The position numbers were made by a program, and so were the translations under genes. Positions 54,398 through 63,896 of a stretch of 64,000 bases of DNA are shown here, piece by piece. The stretch comes from Kordia aestuariivivens (GTDB taxonomy: Bacteria; Bacteroidota; Bacteroidia; Flavobacteriales; Flavobacteriaceae), in the NCBI RefSeq assembly GCF_014397005.1, contig NZ_JACGWS010000004.1, positions 1 through 64,000 of the forward strand. The letters are read 5' to 3'. Positions within the stretch are counted from its first letter, which is position 1; each line of letters opens with the position of its first letter. The notes beneath the pieces are model-generated. The model had not been told where the DNA came from and made no database searches. It saw nothing but the letters and a program-made list of their open reading frames with translations.

Positions 54398-55693
54398 ATG
54401 AATACTAAAATCACTTTTTTAATCCTTGGAGCTTGTGCCTTTTTAATCAGTTGCACTTCTACTCCATCACAAAAAGTTACAGCTTCCGCTGAATATAACT
54501 CGTATTTAGCAATTGCTGAAAATAAAACACTTATAGATGCGTCTGACATCAAAAAATTCTGGGCATCTAAACTAGAAAAAACTCCAAATCAATATCCGTA
54601 TCATGCAAAAATAGCAAGTTCGCATTCGCAATTGTTTAAAGCAACTGGCGAAGTTTCACACTTACTTAAAGCTTCAAGCCATTTGGAAATTGTAAACGAA
54701 CGCACAAACTATCAAAACGCGAATTATATCAGAAGTTTAGTTCGAAATTATATTTCACAACATCGCTTTCAAGAAGGATTAGTTTTACTAAAAAAAGCTG
54801 AAGTTTTAGGTGAAAATTTAGACGCAACACAAAAAATGTTATTCGATGTACATTTAGAACTCGGAAATGTTGCAGCAGCTGAACTTTACTTAAATCATTT
54901 TAAAAATGACAATAGTTTTGACGCGTTGATTCGATTGTCAAAATGGTACGATCATGAAGGAAAATTACTGGCTGCCATCAAAATGATGGAAAAAGCAAAA
55001 CTCAAAGCAGAAGATGCAAATAATCGTTATTTAAAACAATGGTCGTATACAAACCTAGCAGATTTTTACGGTCATGCCGGAAGAATTAAAGATGCATACA
55101 ACCATTATTTAAAAGCATTAGAATTAGATCCAAATGATGCGTACGCGAAAAAAGGAATTGCTTGGATTGTTTTTTCACACGAGAAAAATTCAGAAGAAGC
55201 CTTACGTATTCTAAATACAATTATGTCACAACACAAAGCACCTGATTATTATTTATTGAAAGCTGAGATTGCTGAATACATGGGAGAAAATGCTGAAAAA
55301 GAAAAAAATATTCAAGCGTTTATGAATGCTATTCAAGATAAGAATTATGGCGTGATGTATACGTCTTATGAGGTTTCTATATTATCAGAAGAATTAAACA
55401 ATACCGAAAAAGCCTTAGAAATTGCACAACAAGAAGTCAAATTGCGTCCAACGCCACAATCGTACGATTTACTCGCCTGGACGTATCATTTACAAGGAAA
55501 TTCAGCGAAAGCATTAGAAATTATAGAGCAACATGTACTAGACAAAACTTTTGAACCTGTTGCGATGTATCACGCCGCAGAAATTTTAAAAGCAAACGGA
55601 AATACAACTTCCGTTGCGGACATCAAAGCAGAATTACTCGAAAGTAGTTTTGAAGTAGGTCCACTATTAACACAGAAAATACAACGATTATAG
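54398..55693 (+). CDS. TPR repeat lipoprotein
   Basis: A 431-residue lipoprotein (LGACAFLISC, Cys at ~20). Tetratricopeptide-like helices run through the protein, for example KDAYNHYLKALELDPNDAYAKKG (~225-247), NTEKALEIAQQEVKLRPTPQSYDLLAW (~325-352) and GNSAKALEIIEQHV. It presumably scaffolds envelope protein interactions. It follows the two DUF4331 genes in the same direction, an association I recall in relatives, where a HupE/UreJ gene often comes next; none is present here. Confidence 0.85.
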   Translation: MNTKITFLILGACAFLISCTSTPSQKVTASAEYNSYLAIAENKTLIDASDIKKFWASKLEKTPNQYPYHAKIASSHSQLFKATGEVSHLLKASSHLEIVNERTNYQNANYIRSLVRNYISQHRFQEGLVLLKKAEVLGENLDATQKMLFDVHLELGNVAAAELYLNHFKNDNSFDALIRLSKWYDHEGKLLAAIKMMEKAKLKAEDANNRYLKQWSYTNLADFYGHAGRIKDAYNHYLKALELDPNDAYAKKGIAWIVFSHEKNSEEALRILNTIMSQHKAPDYYLLKAEIAEYMGENAEKEKNIQAFMNAIQDKNYGVMYTSYEVSILSEELNNTEKALEIAQQEVKLRPTPQSYDLLAWTYHLQGNSAKALEIIEQHVLDKTFEPVAMYHAAEILKANGNTTSVADIKAELLESSFEVGPLLTQKIQRL

Positions 55694-55747
55694 TTTTGGT
55701 AAACTATACCCTAACTTTTTAGTTAGACGATTGGTTTTTATTGATTG

Positions 55748-55779
55748 AAAAGGCACTTTGTGATGAAGTGTCTTTTTTT
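55748..55779 (+). terminator. Terminator after the TPR gene
   Basis: AAGGCACTT and AAGTGTCTT pair with one G-U wobble across a 7-nt loop, followed by a T run. Confidence 0.72.
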
Positions 55780-55797
55780 GTTTTCAAACCAAGTAAT

Positions 55798-55826
55798 ATT
55801 GTTAATTACGGCGATACCGTAAACAA
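55798..55826 (+). promoter_or_regulatory. Hairpin upstream of the lanthipeptide precursor
   Basis: TTACGG, cgata, CCGTAA with an outer TTGT/ACAA extension, ~55 bp before the precursor start. It could be an operator or attenuator; this is inference. Confidence 0.4.
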
Positions 55827-55881
55827 TTACCATTTGTTCTTTTTATATTCTAAGCATAGTTTAACCAAAAAAAACAAAATC

Positions 55882-56046
55882 ATGAAAAAGAAAAATTTTA
55901 AATCGTTGACATTAAACAAAAAAGCAATCTCACATCTGGAAGTAAAGGAATCTACAATTGGCGGTCGCGGAGCAAGTGACAGACTTACCGAATGTAGAAA
56001 CGATTATTGTGTTTCATTGTACAATAGTTGTCCTTGGGTTTGTTAG
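55882..56046 (+). CDS. Orphan class I lanthipeptide-type precursor
   Basis: A 54-residue peptide starting at the ATG at 55882; the longer open frame from 55741 runs through the terminator and is not used. The leader MKKKNFKSLTLNKKAISHLE matches the Bacteroidota class I lanthipeptide leader pattern (K-S-L-x-L-N-K-K-x-I-S). Leader cleavage is likely at IGG (~33-34). The core RGASDRLTECRNDYCVSLYN... has four Cys, three Ser and one Thr for ring formation. No dehydratase, cyclase or transporter gene is in the window, so maturation must be supplied from elsewhere or does not occur. Confidence 0.72.
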   Translation: MKKKNFKSLTLNKKAISHLEVKESTIGGRGASDRLTECRNDYCVSLYNSCPWVC

Positions 56047-56080
56047 AGGAATCTTTTAGTGGGAAATAACTAATGTCTAG

Positions 56081-56139
56081 TCGAGCGCAGTCGAGACTCA
56101 ATGAAGTCTATATATTAAGAACCTCTCGACTGCGCTCGA
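56081..56139. repeat. Inverted pair of the TCGAGCGCAGTCGAGA repeat
   Basis: TCGAGCGCAGTCGAGA at 56081-56096 and its exact complement at 56124-56139 can form a 16-bp stem with a 27-nt loop. It lies between the lanthipeptide gene and the convergent anti-sigma gene. A single copy is at 42484. Confidence 0.85.
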
Positions 56140-56171
56140 GGTGACATTGAATATAATATTAAAAAGGTTTT

Positions 56172-56978
56172 CTAAGGATTTGAAGCCACAACACCAAGTG
56201 TATACAATTGCTCCATGGTTGGCGATTCGCTTCCGCCTGTTGGTTCAAGTGTAATTCCGAACGCTTGGGATTCGTTTGTATTTTTCAAGTCAAATACTTT
56301 GTCTTTATCAGCAGAAAAATCTTCGATCACGCCCAAACTTGTTGGTGTTAACGGATTGAGTGTTAACGACCAAATTTGATAAACTTTCCCTTCTGGCGGA
56401 TCTGGCAATCCTTGTAAATCTAAGTATACATTATTCGCTTTCTTATCCCAATATACTTTTGCGTATGATGTTGGCGAAACTGTTTGCCCACCAAGTGGCA
56501 CCGAAATGATATCTTTTGTTCGTAAAACGCTTAACAATTCAGTTGCCGCAGTTAAATCACTATTTGCTTTATAAATTTGCTCTTTCAGTGCTTCTTTTTC
56601 AGTTTTCACAATGTCAATTTGTGATTGCAAATCGCCTGTTTTCAATACGGAATAAATCAATCCACAACCTAAAATAACAGCGGCAGCCCAACCTGCATAA
56701 CGGAATAATGAACGTGGTTTTTGCAATGGAATAACCTTGGTTTCGTCAGTATCTGTCAGTTGTAATTTTTCTTTCACAACTTCAAATACATCCGAAGTAT
56801 CTTTTGAACTGGTCGCTGCAGTCAAATTTAAAATCGCAGCTTCAATTTCCAAGACTTCTTGGGTAACTTCCGGATACTTTAGCATCATTGCATGCACTTC
56901 CGCGTTTTCTTTTTCAGAAAGCGCGCCAGCTACGTACAGCTCTAAAATTCCAGATGCTATGTATTCTTTGGGATCCAT
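56172..56978 (-). CDS. RskA-like anti-sigma factor
   Basis: A 268-residue anti-sigma. The N-terminal cytoplasmic part (IASGILELYVAGALSEKENAEV, ~8-30) resembles the RskA anti-sigma helix region. One transmembrane helix at ~90-110 (AGWAAAVILGCGLIYSVL) is followed by a short coiled coil. The exterior RskA domain has YLDLQGLPDPPEGKVYQIWSL (~180-200). It lies 2 bp after the sigma gene 56981-57511 and should control it. No ZAS zinc motif is seen. Confidence 0.9.
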   Translation of the reverse strand: MDPKEYIASGILELYVAGALSEKENAEVHAMMLKYPEVTQEVLEIEAAILNLTAATSSKDTSDVFEVVKEKLQLTDTDETKVIPLQKPRSLFRYAGWAAAVILGCGLIYSVLKTGDLQSQIDIVKTEKEALKEQIYKANSDLTAATELLSVLRTKDIISVPLGGQTVSPTSYAKVYWDKKANNVYLDLQGLPDPPEGKVYQIWSLTLNPLTPTSLGVIEDFSADKDKVFDLKNTNESQAFGITLEPTGGSESPTMEQLYTLGVVASNP

Positions 56979-56980
56979 TG

Positions 56981-57511
56981 TTATACTTTCAACATTTTTC
57001 TGAGTTCGTTAATACAGTTTCTATTCCTTGTTTTTATCGTTCCTAACGGAATTTCGAGGGTTTCGGAAGTTTCTTTTTGTGTATACCCTTTAAAATAAAG
57101 ATACTCAATGATTTGTTTGCATTTTTCGGCAAGCTGACTCACATATTTTTTTATACCAATTGCGTTTGTTTTTTCGTCTAAACTATCATTGTTTTCAATA
57201 CTATGTACGAAAAAATCAACATCAAGGTTTTGTTGCGCGTTCTTAAAAGATTTTGAACGCGTTTTATCAATCGCGGCATTTCGGGCAATATTGAGTAACC
57301 AAGTAAAAAAACGTCCTTTTCTAGTGTTATAATCGACGGATTTATTCCATGCTTTTATAAACACATCTTGCAGAATTTCGGTAGCGATATCCTCATTTTT
57401 CACAATCGTATTGATCACACCAAAAATACTATCATTATACATAGCGTATAACGATTCAAATGCTTTCACATCTTTTTGTTGAAATTTCGTGATGAGTGTT
57501 TCTAACTCCAT
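56981..57511 (-). CDS. ECF-type RNA polymerase sigma factor (cassette 3)
   Basis: A 176-residue ECF sigma paired with an RskA-like anti-sigma. Region 2 is IATEILQDVFIKAWNKS (~43-60) with GRFFTWLLNIARNAAIDKTRS (~66-86). Region 4 is KCKQIIEYLYFKGYTQKETSE with the recognition helix IPLGTIKTRNRNCINEL (~152-170). Of the three sigma genes in the window it is the only one with a classical RskA partner. The nearby DUF4331 genes are possible targets, but no shared promoter was found. Confidence 0.92.
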   Translation of the reverse strand: MELETLITKFQQKDVKAFESLYAMYNDSIFGVINTIVKNEDIATEILQDVFIKAWNKSVDYNTRKGRFFTWLLNIARNAAIDKTRSKSFKNAQQNLDVDFFVHSIENNDSLDEKTNAIGIKKYVSQLAEKCKQIIEYLYFKGYTQKETSETLEIPLGTIKTRNRNCINELRKMLKV

Positions 57512-57600
57512 AAATACAATTGAACTCCCTATTTTCTCCTTTATAAATAAGAATCATAAAGCTACGATTTTTCGTGTAGAAAATTTGACTTTTACGCATA

Positions 57601-57629
57601 AAAAAAAGCTTCAACAAGTGAAGCTTTTC
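57601..57629 (-). terminator. Terminator of the small membrane protein gene
   Basis: AAAAGCTTCA, acaag, TGAAGCTTTT, a perfect 10-bp stem with an A-rich flank that reads as a U run on the minus strand, 18 bp past the stop at 57648. Confidence 0.8.
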
Positions 57630-57647
57630 ATTTTTTTAAGCATTGTA

Positions 57648-57830
57648 TTATACGCGACCTTTTAAGGCATTAAAAACCCATGCAATGGCAAAGAATCCGA
57701 TTCCGACTGCTCCAAATCCGTAACCTGCAACGTCGTCATATCTAAACGCACCAAGTGCTATTAAACCAATTCCTACCAATATCATTATCGTGGTTGCCCA
57801 AGCTAGTACTGTATTTTTGTTCATTCCCAT
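57648..57830 (-). CDS. Small two-helix membrane protein (CAL67264-like)
   Basis: A 60-residue protein from the ATG at 57830 (a second ATG is two codons in). The longer open frame to 57938 is translation of the dispersed repeat and is rejected. Two hydrophobic segments (about 8-27 and 36-56), with a Gly-rich second helix (AGYGFGAVGIGFFAIAW) and an RYDD turn. It resembles the small flavobacterial membrane family known as CAL67264; function is unknown. Confidence 0.75.
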   Translation of the reverse strand: MGMNKNTVLAWATTIMILVGIGLIALGAFRYDDVAGYGFGAVGIGFFAIAWVFNALKGRV

Positions 57831-57834
57831 AGTA

Positions 57835-57940
57835 TCTTTTATTTGGGCGCATCGTTTATATATGCTGATGTCTCTGCATATATAAAAGTCAGGCTTTCGG
57901 TAGTCGCTCTCTGCGAGGAGCTTCAACAAATACCTCAATC
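57835..57940 (-). repeat. Dispersed element with variable hairpin, copy A
   Basis: On the minus strand this copy begins GATTGAGGTATTTGTTGAAG, continues AGCTCCTCGcAGAGAGCGACT, and ends CGCCCAAATAAAAGATACT. It matches copy B (62364-62453) on both flanks, but the central hairpin differs (TTTATATATGC/GCATATATAAA here). It lies directly before the start of the small membrane protein gene. Confidence 0.8.
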
Positions 57941-58101
57941 CTTTGCGCTTTTATGAACTGCAAATATCGAATTTTTAATTCAAAAACTAAAAGTTTAATC
58001 CACACAAATTCTAAAATGGCCTTTGTAAGTGCAAGAATTACACAGCATAATTTTTAGTATCTTTCAAAAAAATCTAAGTAGAAAATAGTTAAACGTATCC
58101 C

Positions 58102-58992
58102 ATGAATAAAAAACTTTCATTACTCATACTCTGCGTACTTACAGTATTCATTAGTTGTAATTCTAGTAAATCGATTGTAAATACTTCTAAAGGTCCAAAA
58201 CTTGAGAAATCATTACTTTGGAAAATTACAGGGAAAGACATCAAAAAACCTTCCTATTTATACGGAACTATTCACCTAACCTGCGATTATGAGTTTACAG
58301 ATAAACTTAAAAAAGCATTTGACGAAACCGATCGCTTAGTCTTAGAAATTGATATGTCGAATCCTAATTTACAAATGGATATGATGAAATTTATCTTTAT
58401 GGAAGATGGAAAAACCATTAAAGGCTTGCTCAATGAAGACGATTATAAAACATTAGCAGATTTTTTCAAAGAACAAGTCGGAATGGATTTGAAACTATTC
58501 GACAAAATGAAACCATTGGCAATTACCTCAACAATTACGGCTAAAATGGCGGTTTGTGATAATGGAACAGCTTATGATATGGAATTTATGAAAGTATCAA
58601 AAGCGCAAAATGAAGAAGTAATTGGACTGGAAACAATTGCTGATCAAATGAAAGTTTTTGATGATATTCCGTATGAAGATCAATTGAAAACGTTGGTAGA
58701 AATGGCGAAAGAAGGCATGGAAGAAAGTAAAAAAGGCTTTGAAGAAATGACGCGTTATTACAACGCAGAAGATTTAGAAGGTTTGCTAAAAGTAACTACC
58801 GAACAAGGATTGGAAGGAGATTTTCAAGAAAGTTTAGTCGATCAACGCAATCGCAATTGGATTCCGCTCATCGAAAAAATTACCGCAGAAGCACCAACAT
58901 TTATTGGTGTTGGAGCGTTGCATTTACCTGGCGAACAAGGTGTTATTAATTTATTGAGAAAACAAGGATATACGGTTGTACCAGTTTATTAG
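58102..58992 (+). CDS. TraB/GumN family lipoprotein
   Basis: A 296-residue lipoprotein (CVLTVFISC, Cys at ~19). The TraB/GumN signature is PSYLYGTIHLTCDYE (~52-66), with EIDMSNPNLQ (~84) and a C-terminal FIGVGALHLPGEQGVINLLRKQGYTV (~268-292). The paired GTIH and GALHLPG motifs resemble the metal-binding sites proposed for the Tiki/TraB peptidase-like fold. It is probably at the envelope; substrate is unknown. Confidence 0.88.
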   Translation: MNKKLSLLILCVLTVFISCNSSKSIVNTSKGPKLEKSLLWKITGKDIKKPSYLYGTIHLTCDYEFTDKLKKAFDETDRLVLEIDMSNPNLQMDMMKFIFMEDGKTIKGLLNEDDYKTLADFFKEQVGMDLKLFDKMKPLAITSTITAKMAVCDNGTAYDMEFMKVSKAQNEEVIGLETIADQMKVFDDIPYEDQLKTLVEMAKEGMEESKKGFEEMTRYYNAEDLEGLLKVTTEQGLEGDFQESLVDQRNRNWIPLIEKITAEAPTFIGVGALHLPGEQGVINLLRKQGYTVVPVY

Positions 58993-59110
58993 ACTCGTTC
59001 CCGCGTAGGCGGGAATCTCTTAGACCGCTGCGCTGTTGGATGTTAGATCGCTTCGCTTTTAGACTTGTTCCCGCGTAGGCGGGAATCTCTTAGATCGCTT
59101 CGCTTTTAGA
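58991..59110. repeat. Two tandem copies of a TTCCCGC/GCGGGAA hairpin repeat
   Basis: agac-cgTTCCCGCgtagGCGGGAA... occurs at 58991 and again 70 bp later, near-identical over ~45 bp. Each has a perfect 7-bp stem (58998-59015 and 59068-59085), followed by tagatcgcttcgct-type sequence. Confidence 0.85.
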
Positions 59111-59111
59111 T

Positions 59112-59153
59112 AAAAAAACCCACAATATTCATTAGAATATTGTGGGTTTTTTT
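59112..59153. terminator. Bidirectional terminator
   Basis: AAAAAAACCCACAATATTC, loop atta, and its exact complement give a 19-bp perfect stem. It lies between the convergent genes ending at 58992 and 59172. Confidence 0.93.
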
Positions 59154-59171
59154 ATGTTTGAAAAGTATGTT

Positions 59172-61241
<2,070 letters not shown>

Positions 61242-61361
61242 TCAAAACAATCATGTATTTTTACTATGCACGCACAGCACAATGCAATATAGTTATTTTT
61301 TGAAAGTTAACGAAGATTATTTGTTGTTTGAATTGGAATTGAAGTTATTCGAAATGAAAAA

Positions 61362-61392
61362 AACTGCTTGAAATATTACTTCTCAAACAGTT
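61362..61392 (-). terminator. Weak terminator of the pirin gene
   Basis: AACTGcTTGA and TCAAaCAGTT pair with one mismatch across an 11-nt loop, about 24 bp past the stop at 61416. Confidence 0.6.
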
Positions 61393-61415
61393 CTTGGTTA
61401 AAATTTTAATGCTAC

Positions 61416-62132
61416 CTAATTCATCGGAACTTCCACTACTAAAATTTTAGAAGTTGTATTTATGTGAATTTCTACAGTTCCTGCATCCGAAATTCCAATG
61501 GCGTCTCTAGTTTCTAATGTTTCGTTCCCAACTGAAATTTCGCCTTCAAGCAAGAATATGTAGATTCCGTGTGAAGCATCATGAAGCTTGAAATTGATGG
61601 TTTTTCCTTCGTCGAAGTTTCCTAACGAAATGTAAGCTTGTTGATGAATTCCTAAAGCATCGCCTATGATATTATCTTGTGGCGAAACTACTGTTTGAAA
61701 GTTGTTGTGTCGCTTTGCTTCATCGAATTTTTTTTGTTCGTAACGCGGTGTTACATTTTGCGTTTCGGGTTGAATCCAAAGTTGTAAAAAGTTGACTTCG
61801 TCTGTTCTACTATCATTGAATTCAGAATGTTGCAATCCTGTTCCGGCAGACATCACTTGCACTTCTCCAACCGTAATTGCGCGTTTGTTATCCATACTGT
61901 CTTTATGCGATAACGCGCCACTTAACGGAATAGAAATGATTTCCATATTCTGATGCGGATGTGTTCCGAAGCCCATTTTTGGTTTTACAATGTCGTCGTT
62001 TAAGACTCTGAGTTGCCCAAATCCCATACGTTCTGGATTTTGATAACTGGCAAAACTAAAACTGTGATGACTTTTTAACCAGCCGTGATCTGCTTTTCCT
62101 CGTGTGTTTGCTTTGTGATATATTGTTTTCAT
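61416..62132 (-). CDS. Pirin family protein (YhhW-like)
   Basis: A 238-residue bicupin pirin. Characteristic are HGWLKSHHSFSFASYQNPERMGFG (~17-40) and the metal site FGTHPHQNMEIISIPLSG (~56-73), with GEVQVMSAGTGLQHSEFN (~89-106). These hold the His/His/His/Glu metal ligands of pirins. Some pirins have quercetinase activity, others modulate transcription; which applies here is unknown. A 12-copy heptamer tract ends 13 bp before its start codon. Confidence 0.92.
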   Translation of the reverse strand: MKTIYHKANTRGKADHGWLKSHHSFSFASYQNPERMGFGQLRVLNDDIVKPKMGFGTHPHQNMEIISIPLSGALSHKDSMDNKRAITVGEVQVMSAGTGLQHSEFNDSRTDEVNFLQLWIQPETQNVTPRYEQKKFDEAKRHNNFQTVVSPQDNIIGDALGIHQQAYISLGNFDEGKTINFKLHDASHGIYIFLLEGEISVGNETLETRDAIGISDAGTVEIHINTTSKILVVEVPMN

Positions 62133-62145
62133 TATTTTTTTCTTT

Positions 62146-62229
62146 GTGTGTTGTGTGTTGTGTGTTGTGTGTTGTGTGTTGTGTGTTGTGTGTTGTGTGT
62201 TGTGTGTTGTGTGTTGTGTGTTGTGTGTT
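62146..62229. repeat. Heptamer microsatellite GTGTGTT x12 in a pirin gene leader
   Basis: Twelve perfect tandem copies of the 7-bp unit, 84 bp, beginning 13 bp upstream of the pirin start codon at 62132. The unit length is not a multiple of three, but the tract is outside the reading frame, so slippage would change promoter or leader spacing rather than frame. Confidence 0.95.
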
Positions 62230-62363
62230 GAAATTTAAAAATTAAGTATTCGATATTTAGTTGGTTTGTTCGGTATTCTGTGTGTTTATGGATTTGTTAT
62301 AAACTTTCTAGCTTATAAACTCAATACTCATTACTAAATATTAATATCTAGTTTCCGCGTAAG

Positions 62364-62453
62364 CGATTGAAGGATCTGTTGGAGCTCCTCGAAGAGAGCG
62401 ACTCCTGAAAGCGCGACCTCCGATTTTTTTTCGGAGGTTACGCCCAAAATACT
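62364..62453 (+). repeat. Dispersed element with variable hairpin, copy B
   Basis: GATTGAAGGATCTGTTGGAG, then AGCTCCTCGAAGAGAGCGACT, then a hairpin ACCTCCGA, seven T, TCGGAGGT, then CGCCCAAAATACT. It matches copy A at 57835-57940 on both sides of a different central hairpin. An ATTCCTGC hairpin repeat follows at ~62468-62487. With the heptamer tract these fill the 366-bp gap 62133-62498. Confidence 0.82.
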
Positions 62454-62498
62454 GTAAACCACTTATAGATTCCTGCCTTCGCAGGAATGACAAATAAA

Positions 62499-63356
62499 TT
62501 AGTATAAGTGTCCCATTTTTCCAGCTTGATAGTCGCGCATGGCTTCCATGATTTCGGTTTGTGAGTTCATGACATACGGTCCCCAAGAAGTGACTTTTTC
62601 ATCAATTGGTTCGCCCGAAAGTATAAGCAACGTGCTATTTTTATTCGCTTCTAACGAAATTGCTTTCCCATCTTTTTCAAATGTTAGCATTTGTAATTTC
62701 CCGAGTTTTAAAGTGTGTTGATCGTTTACGCGGGTTTCGCCTTCCAATAGATACACCAATAGTTCGTGAGTTGAAGGAATCGGAATGGTAATGTTTCCAT
62801 ACGTTTCCAAGTTGACAATGAACGCATTGATTTCCGTAAATGTAGAAACTGGTCCTTTTTGTCCATTGAGTTCGCCAGCCACCACTTTTAGGCTTCCTTT
62901 TGCGTTTTCCGCAGAAATTGTTGGCATTTGTTCCGCTTTGATATCTTGATATTTTGGCGCGGTCATTTTGTCTTTTTTGGGAAGATTTACCCAAAGTTGG
63001 ATTCCTTCCATCGTACCTTCAAATTCCTTGCTTGGTCCTTCGTCATGAATAACGCCACTTCCTGCGGTCATCCATTGTACATCGCCAGCGTTTAGAATTC
63101 CTTCGTTTCCTAGTGAATCGCGATGCAATTGTTCACCTTTGAATATAAATGTCACAGGCTCAAATCCACGATGCGGATGCGGCGATAGTGATAATCCTGG
63201 ACTGTACGGTCCGACATCATATTTGTAATGATGCAATAGTAAGAATGGATCAACTTGATCGATTTCTTGTGTTGGTAACGGTTGACGAATTAGGTTTCCG
63301 CCCATATTTACATAGTCACTTGTTCCTTTGTATGCTATGCTTCGTAGTGTTTTCAT
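62499..63356 (-). CDS. Pirin family protein
   Basis: A 285-residue bicupin pirin, paralogous to the one at 61416 but with the longer C-terminal region. Metal-site segments are LSLSPHPHRGFEPVTFIFKG (~56-75) and GDVQWMTAGSGVIHDEGPS (~91-109). The C-terminal GPYVMNSQTEIMEAMRDYQ (~257-275) is typical of the canonical pirin subgroup. It lies 67 bp after the MarR gene, with a palindrome in the gap, so MarR control is plausible. Confidence 0.92.
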   Translation of the reverse strand: MKTLRSIAYKGTSDYVNMGGNLIRQPLPTQEIDQVDPFLLLHHYKYDVGPYSPGLSLSPHPHRGFEPVTFIFKGEQLHRDSLGNEGILNAGDVQWMTAGSGVIHDEGPSKEFEGTMEGIQLWVNLPKKDKMTAPKYQDIKAEQMPTISAENAKGSLKVVAGELNGQKGPVSTFTEINAFIVNLETYGNITIPIPSTHELLVYLLEGETRVNDQHTLKLGKLQMLTFEKDGKAISLEANKNSTLLILSGEPIDEKVTSWGPYVMNSQTEIMEAMRDYQAGKMGHLY

Positions 63357-63392
63357 AATTGTACTCTTTCTTTCTTTTTGTTGTGTTTACAT

Positions 63393-63410
63393 TATTTTCC
63401 ATGGAAAATA
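63393..63410. promoter_or_regulatory. 18-bp perfect palindrome, candidate MarR operator
   Basis: TATTTTCCATGGAAAATA is its own complement over all 18 bases. It lies between the MarR stop (63424) and the pirin start (63356). MarR dimers bind palindromes of about this length, so it is a candidate operator for the pirin gene. Confidence 0.55.
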
Positions 63411-63423
63411 TTTAATCAAATTT

Positions 63424-63864
63424 TTAGCGGATTTTATCTAATAAGTCACTTAATTGTGTGGCTTCTGATGCTGTAAGATTGCTCATCCAATCATTTTTTG
63501 GTAAGCTTTCCGCTATTGCCGCTAAGAGTTGTAATCCATTGTCCGTAATGGCAATGTGAACGACTCTTCGATCTTCCGGACACGGAATGCGTTCTATGAG
63601 TTCTTTTGCGCAAAGTTTGTCCATTAATCGTGTGGCATTTGGAGCTCTTTCAATCATACGATCTTTGATTTCTTGCACTTTGATTGCTTTTCCTGCGCCT
63701 TTTAGGATTTTTAGAATATTGAATTGCTGAGGCGAGATTCCAAATGGTTTGAAAAATTCGTTCTCTTTACTGTTAATCCAATTCGCAGTATATTTTATGT
63801 TGATGAAAGCTTTCACTTTCTCAGATGGAAATTTTGATTGTATGTCTTTAGAAATGTCTCCCAT
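63424..63864 (-). CDS. MarR family transcriptional regulator
   Basis: A 146-residue winged-helix regulator. The HTH segment is GISPQQFNILKILKGAGKAIKVQEI (~42-66) with recognition helix APNATRLMDKLCAKELIER (~74-92). The wing is CPEDRRVVHIAITDNG (~94-109). It lacks evident redox cysteines apart from single ones. It is immediately upstream of two pirin genes on the same strand and probably represses them in response to a small molecule. Confidence 0.9.
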   Translation of the reverse strand: MGDISKDIQSKFPSEKVKAFINIKYTANWINSKENEFFKPFGISPQQFNILKILKGAGKAIKVQEIKDRMIERAPNATRLMDKLCAKELIERIPCPEDRRVVHIAITDNGLQLLAAIAESLPKNDWMSNLTASEATQLSDLLDKIR

Positions 63865-63896
63865 TTGTTATTTTATCTGTTATTTTTCATTTAGAA

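Noticed and set aside
55741-55881. N-terminal extension of the lanthipeptide frame
   Set aside because: It runs through a terminator hairpin and has no precursor-like sequence; the ATG at 55882 begins the recognisable leader.
57831-57938. N-terminal extension of the small membrane protein at 57648
   Set aside because: It is translation of the dispersed element and its hairpin; the family-like sequence begins at 57830.
62146-62229. CRISPR array
   Set aside because: The units are 7 bp and contiguous with no spacers, so it is a microsatellite. No Cas genes are present.
62341-62586. 81-codon minus-strand frame downstream of the second pirin
   Set aside because: Made of dispersed repeat sequence and the pirin 3' end in another frame.
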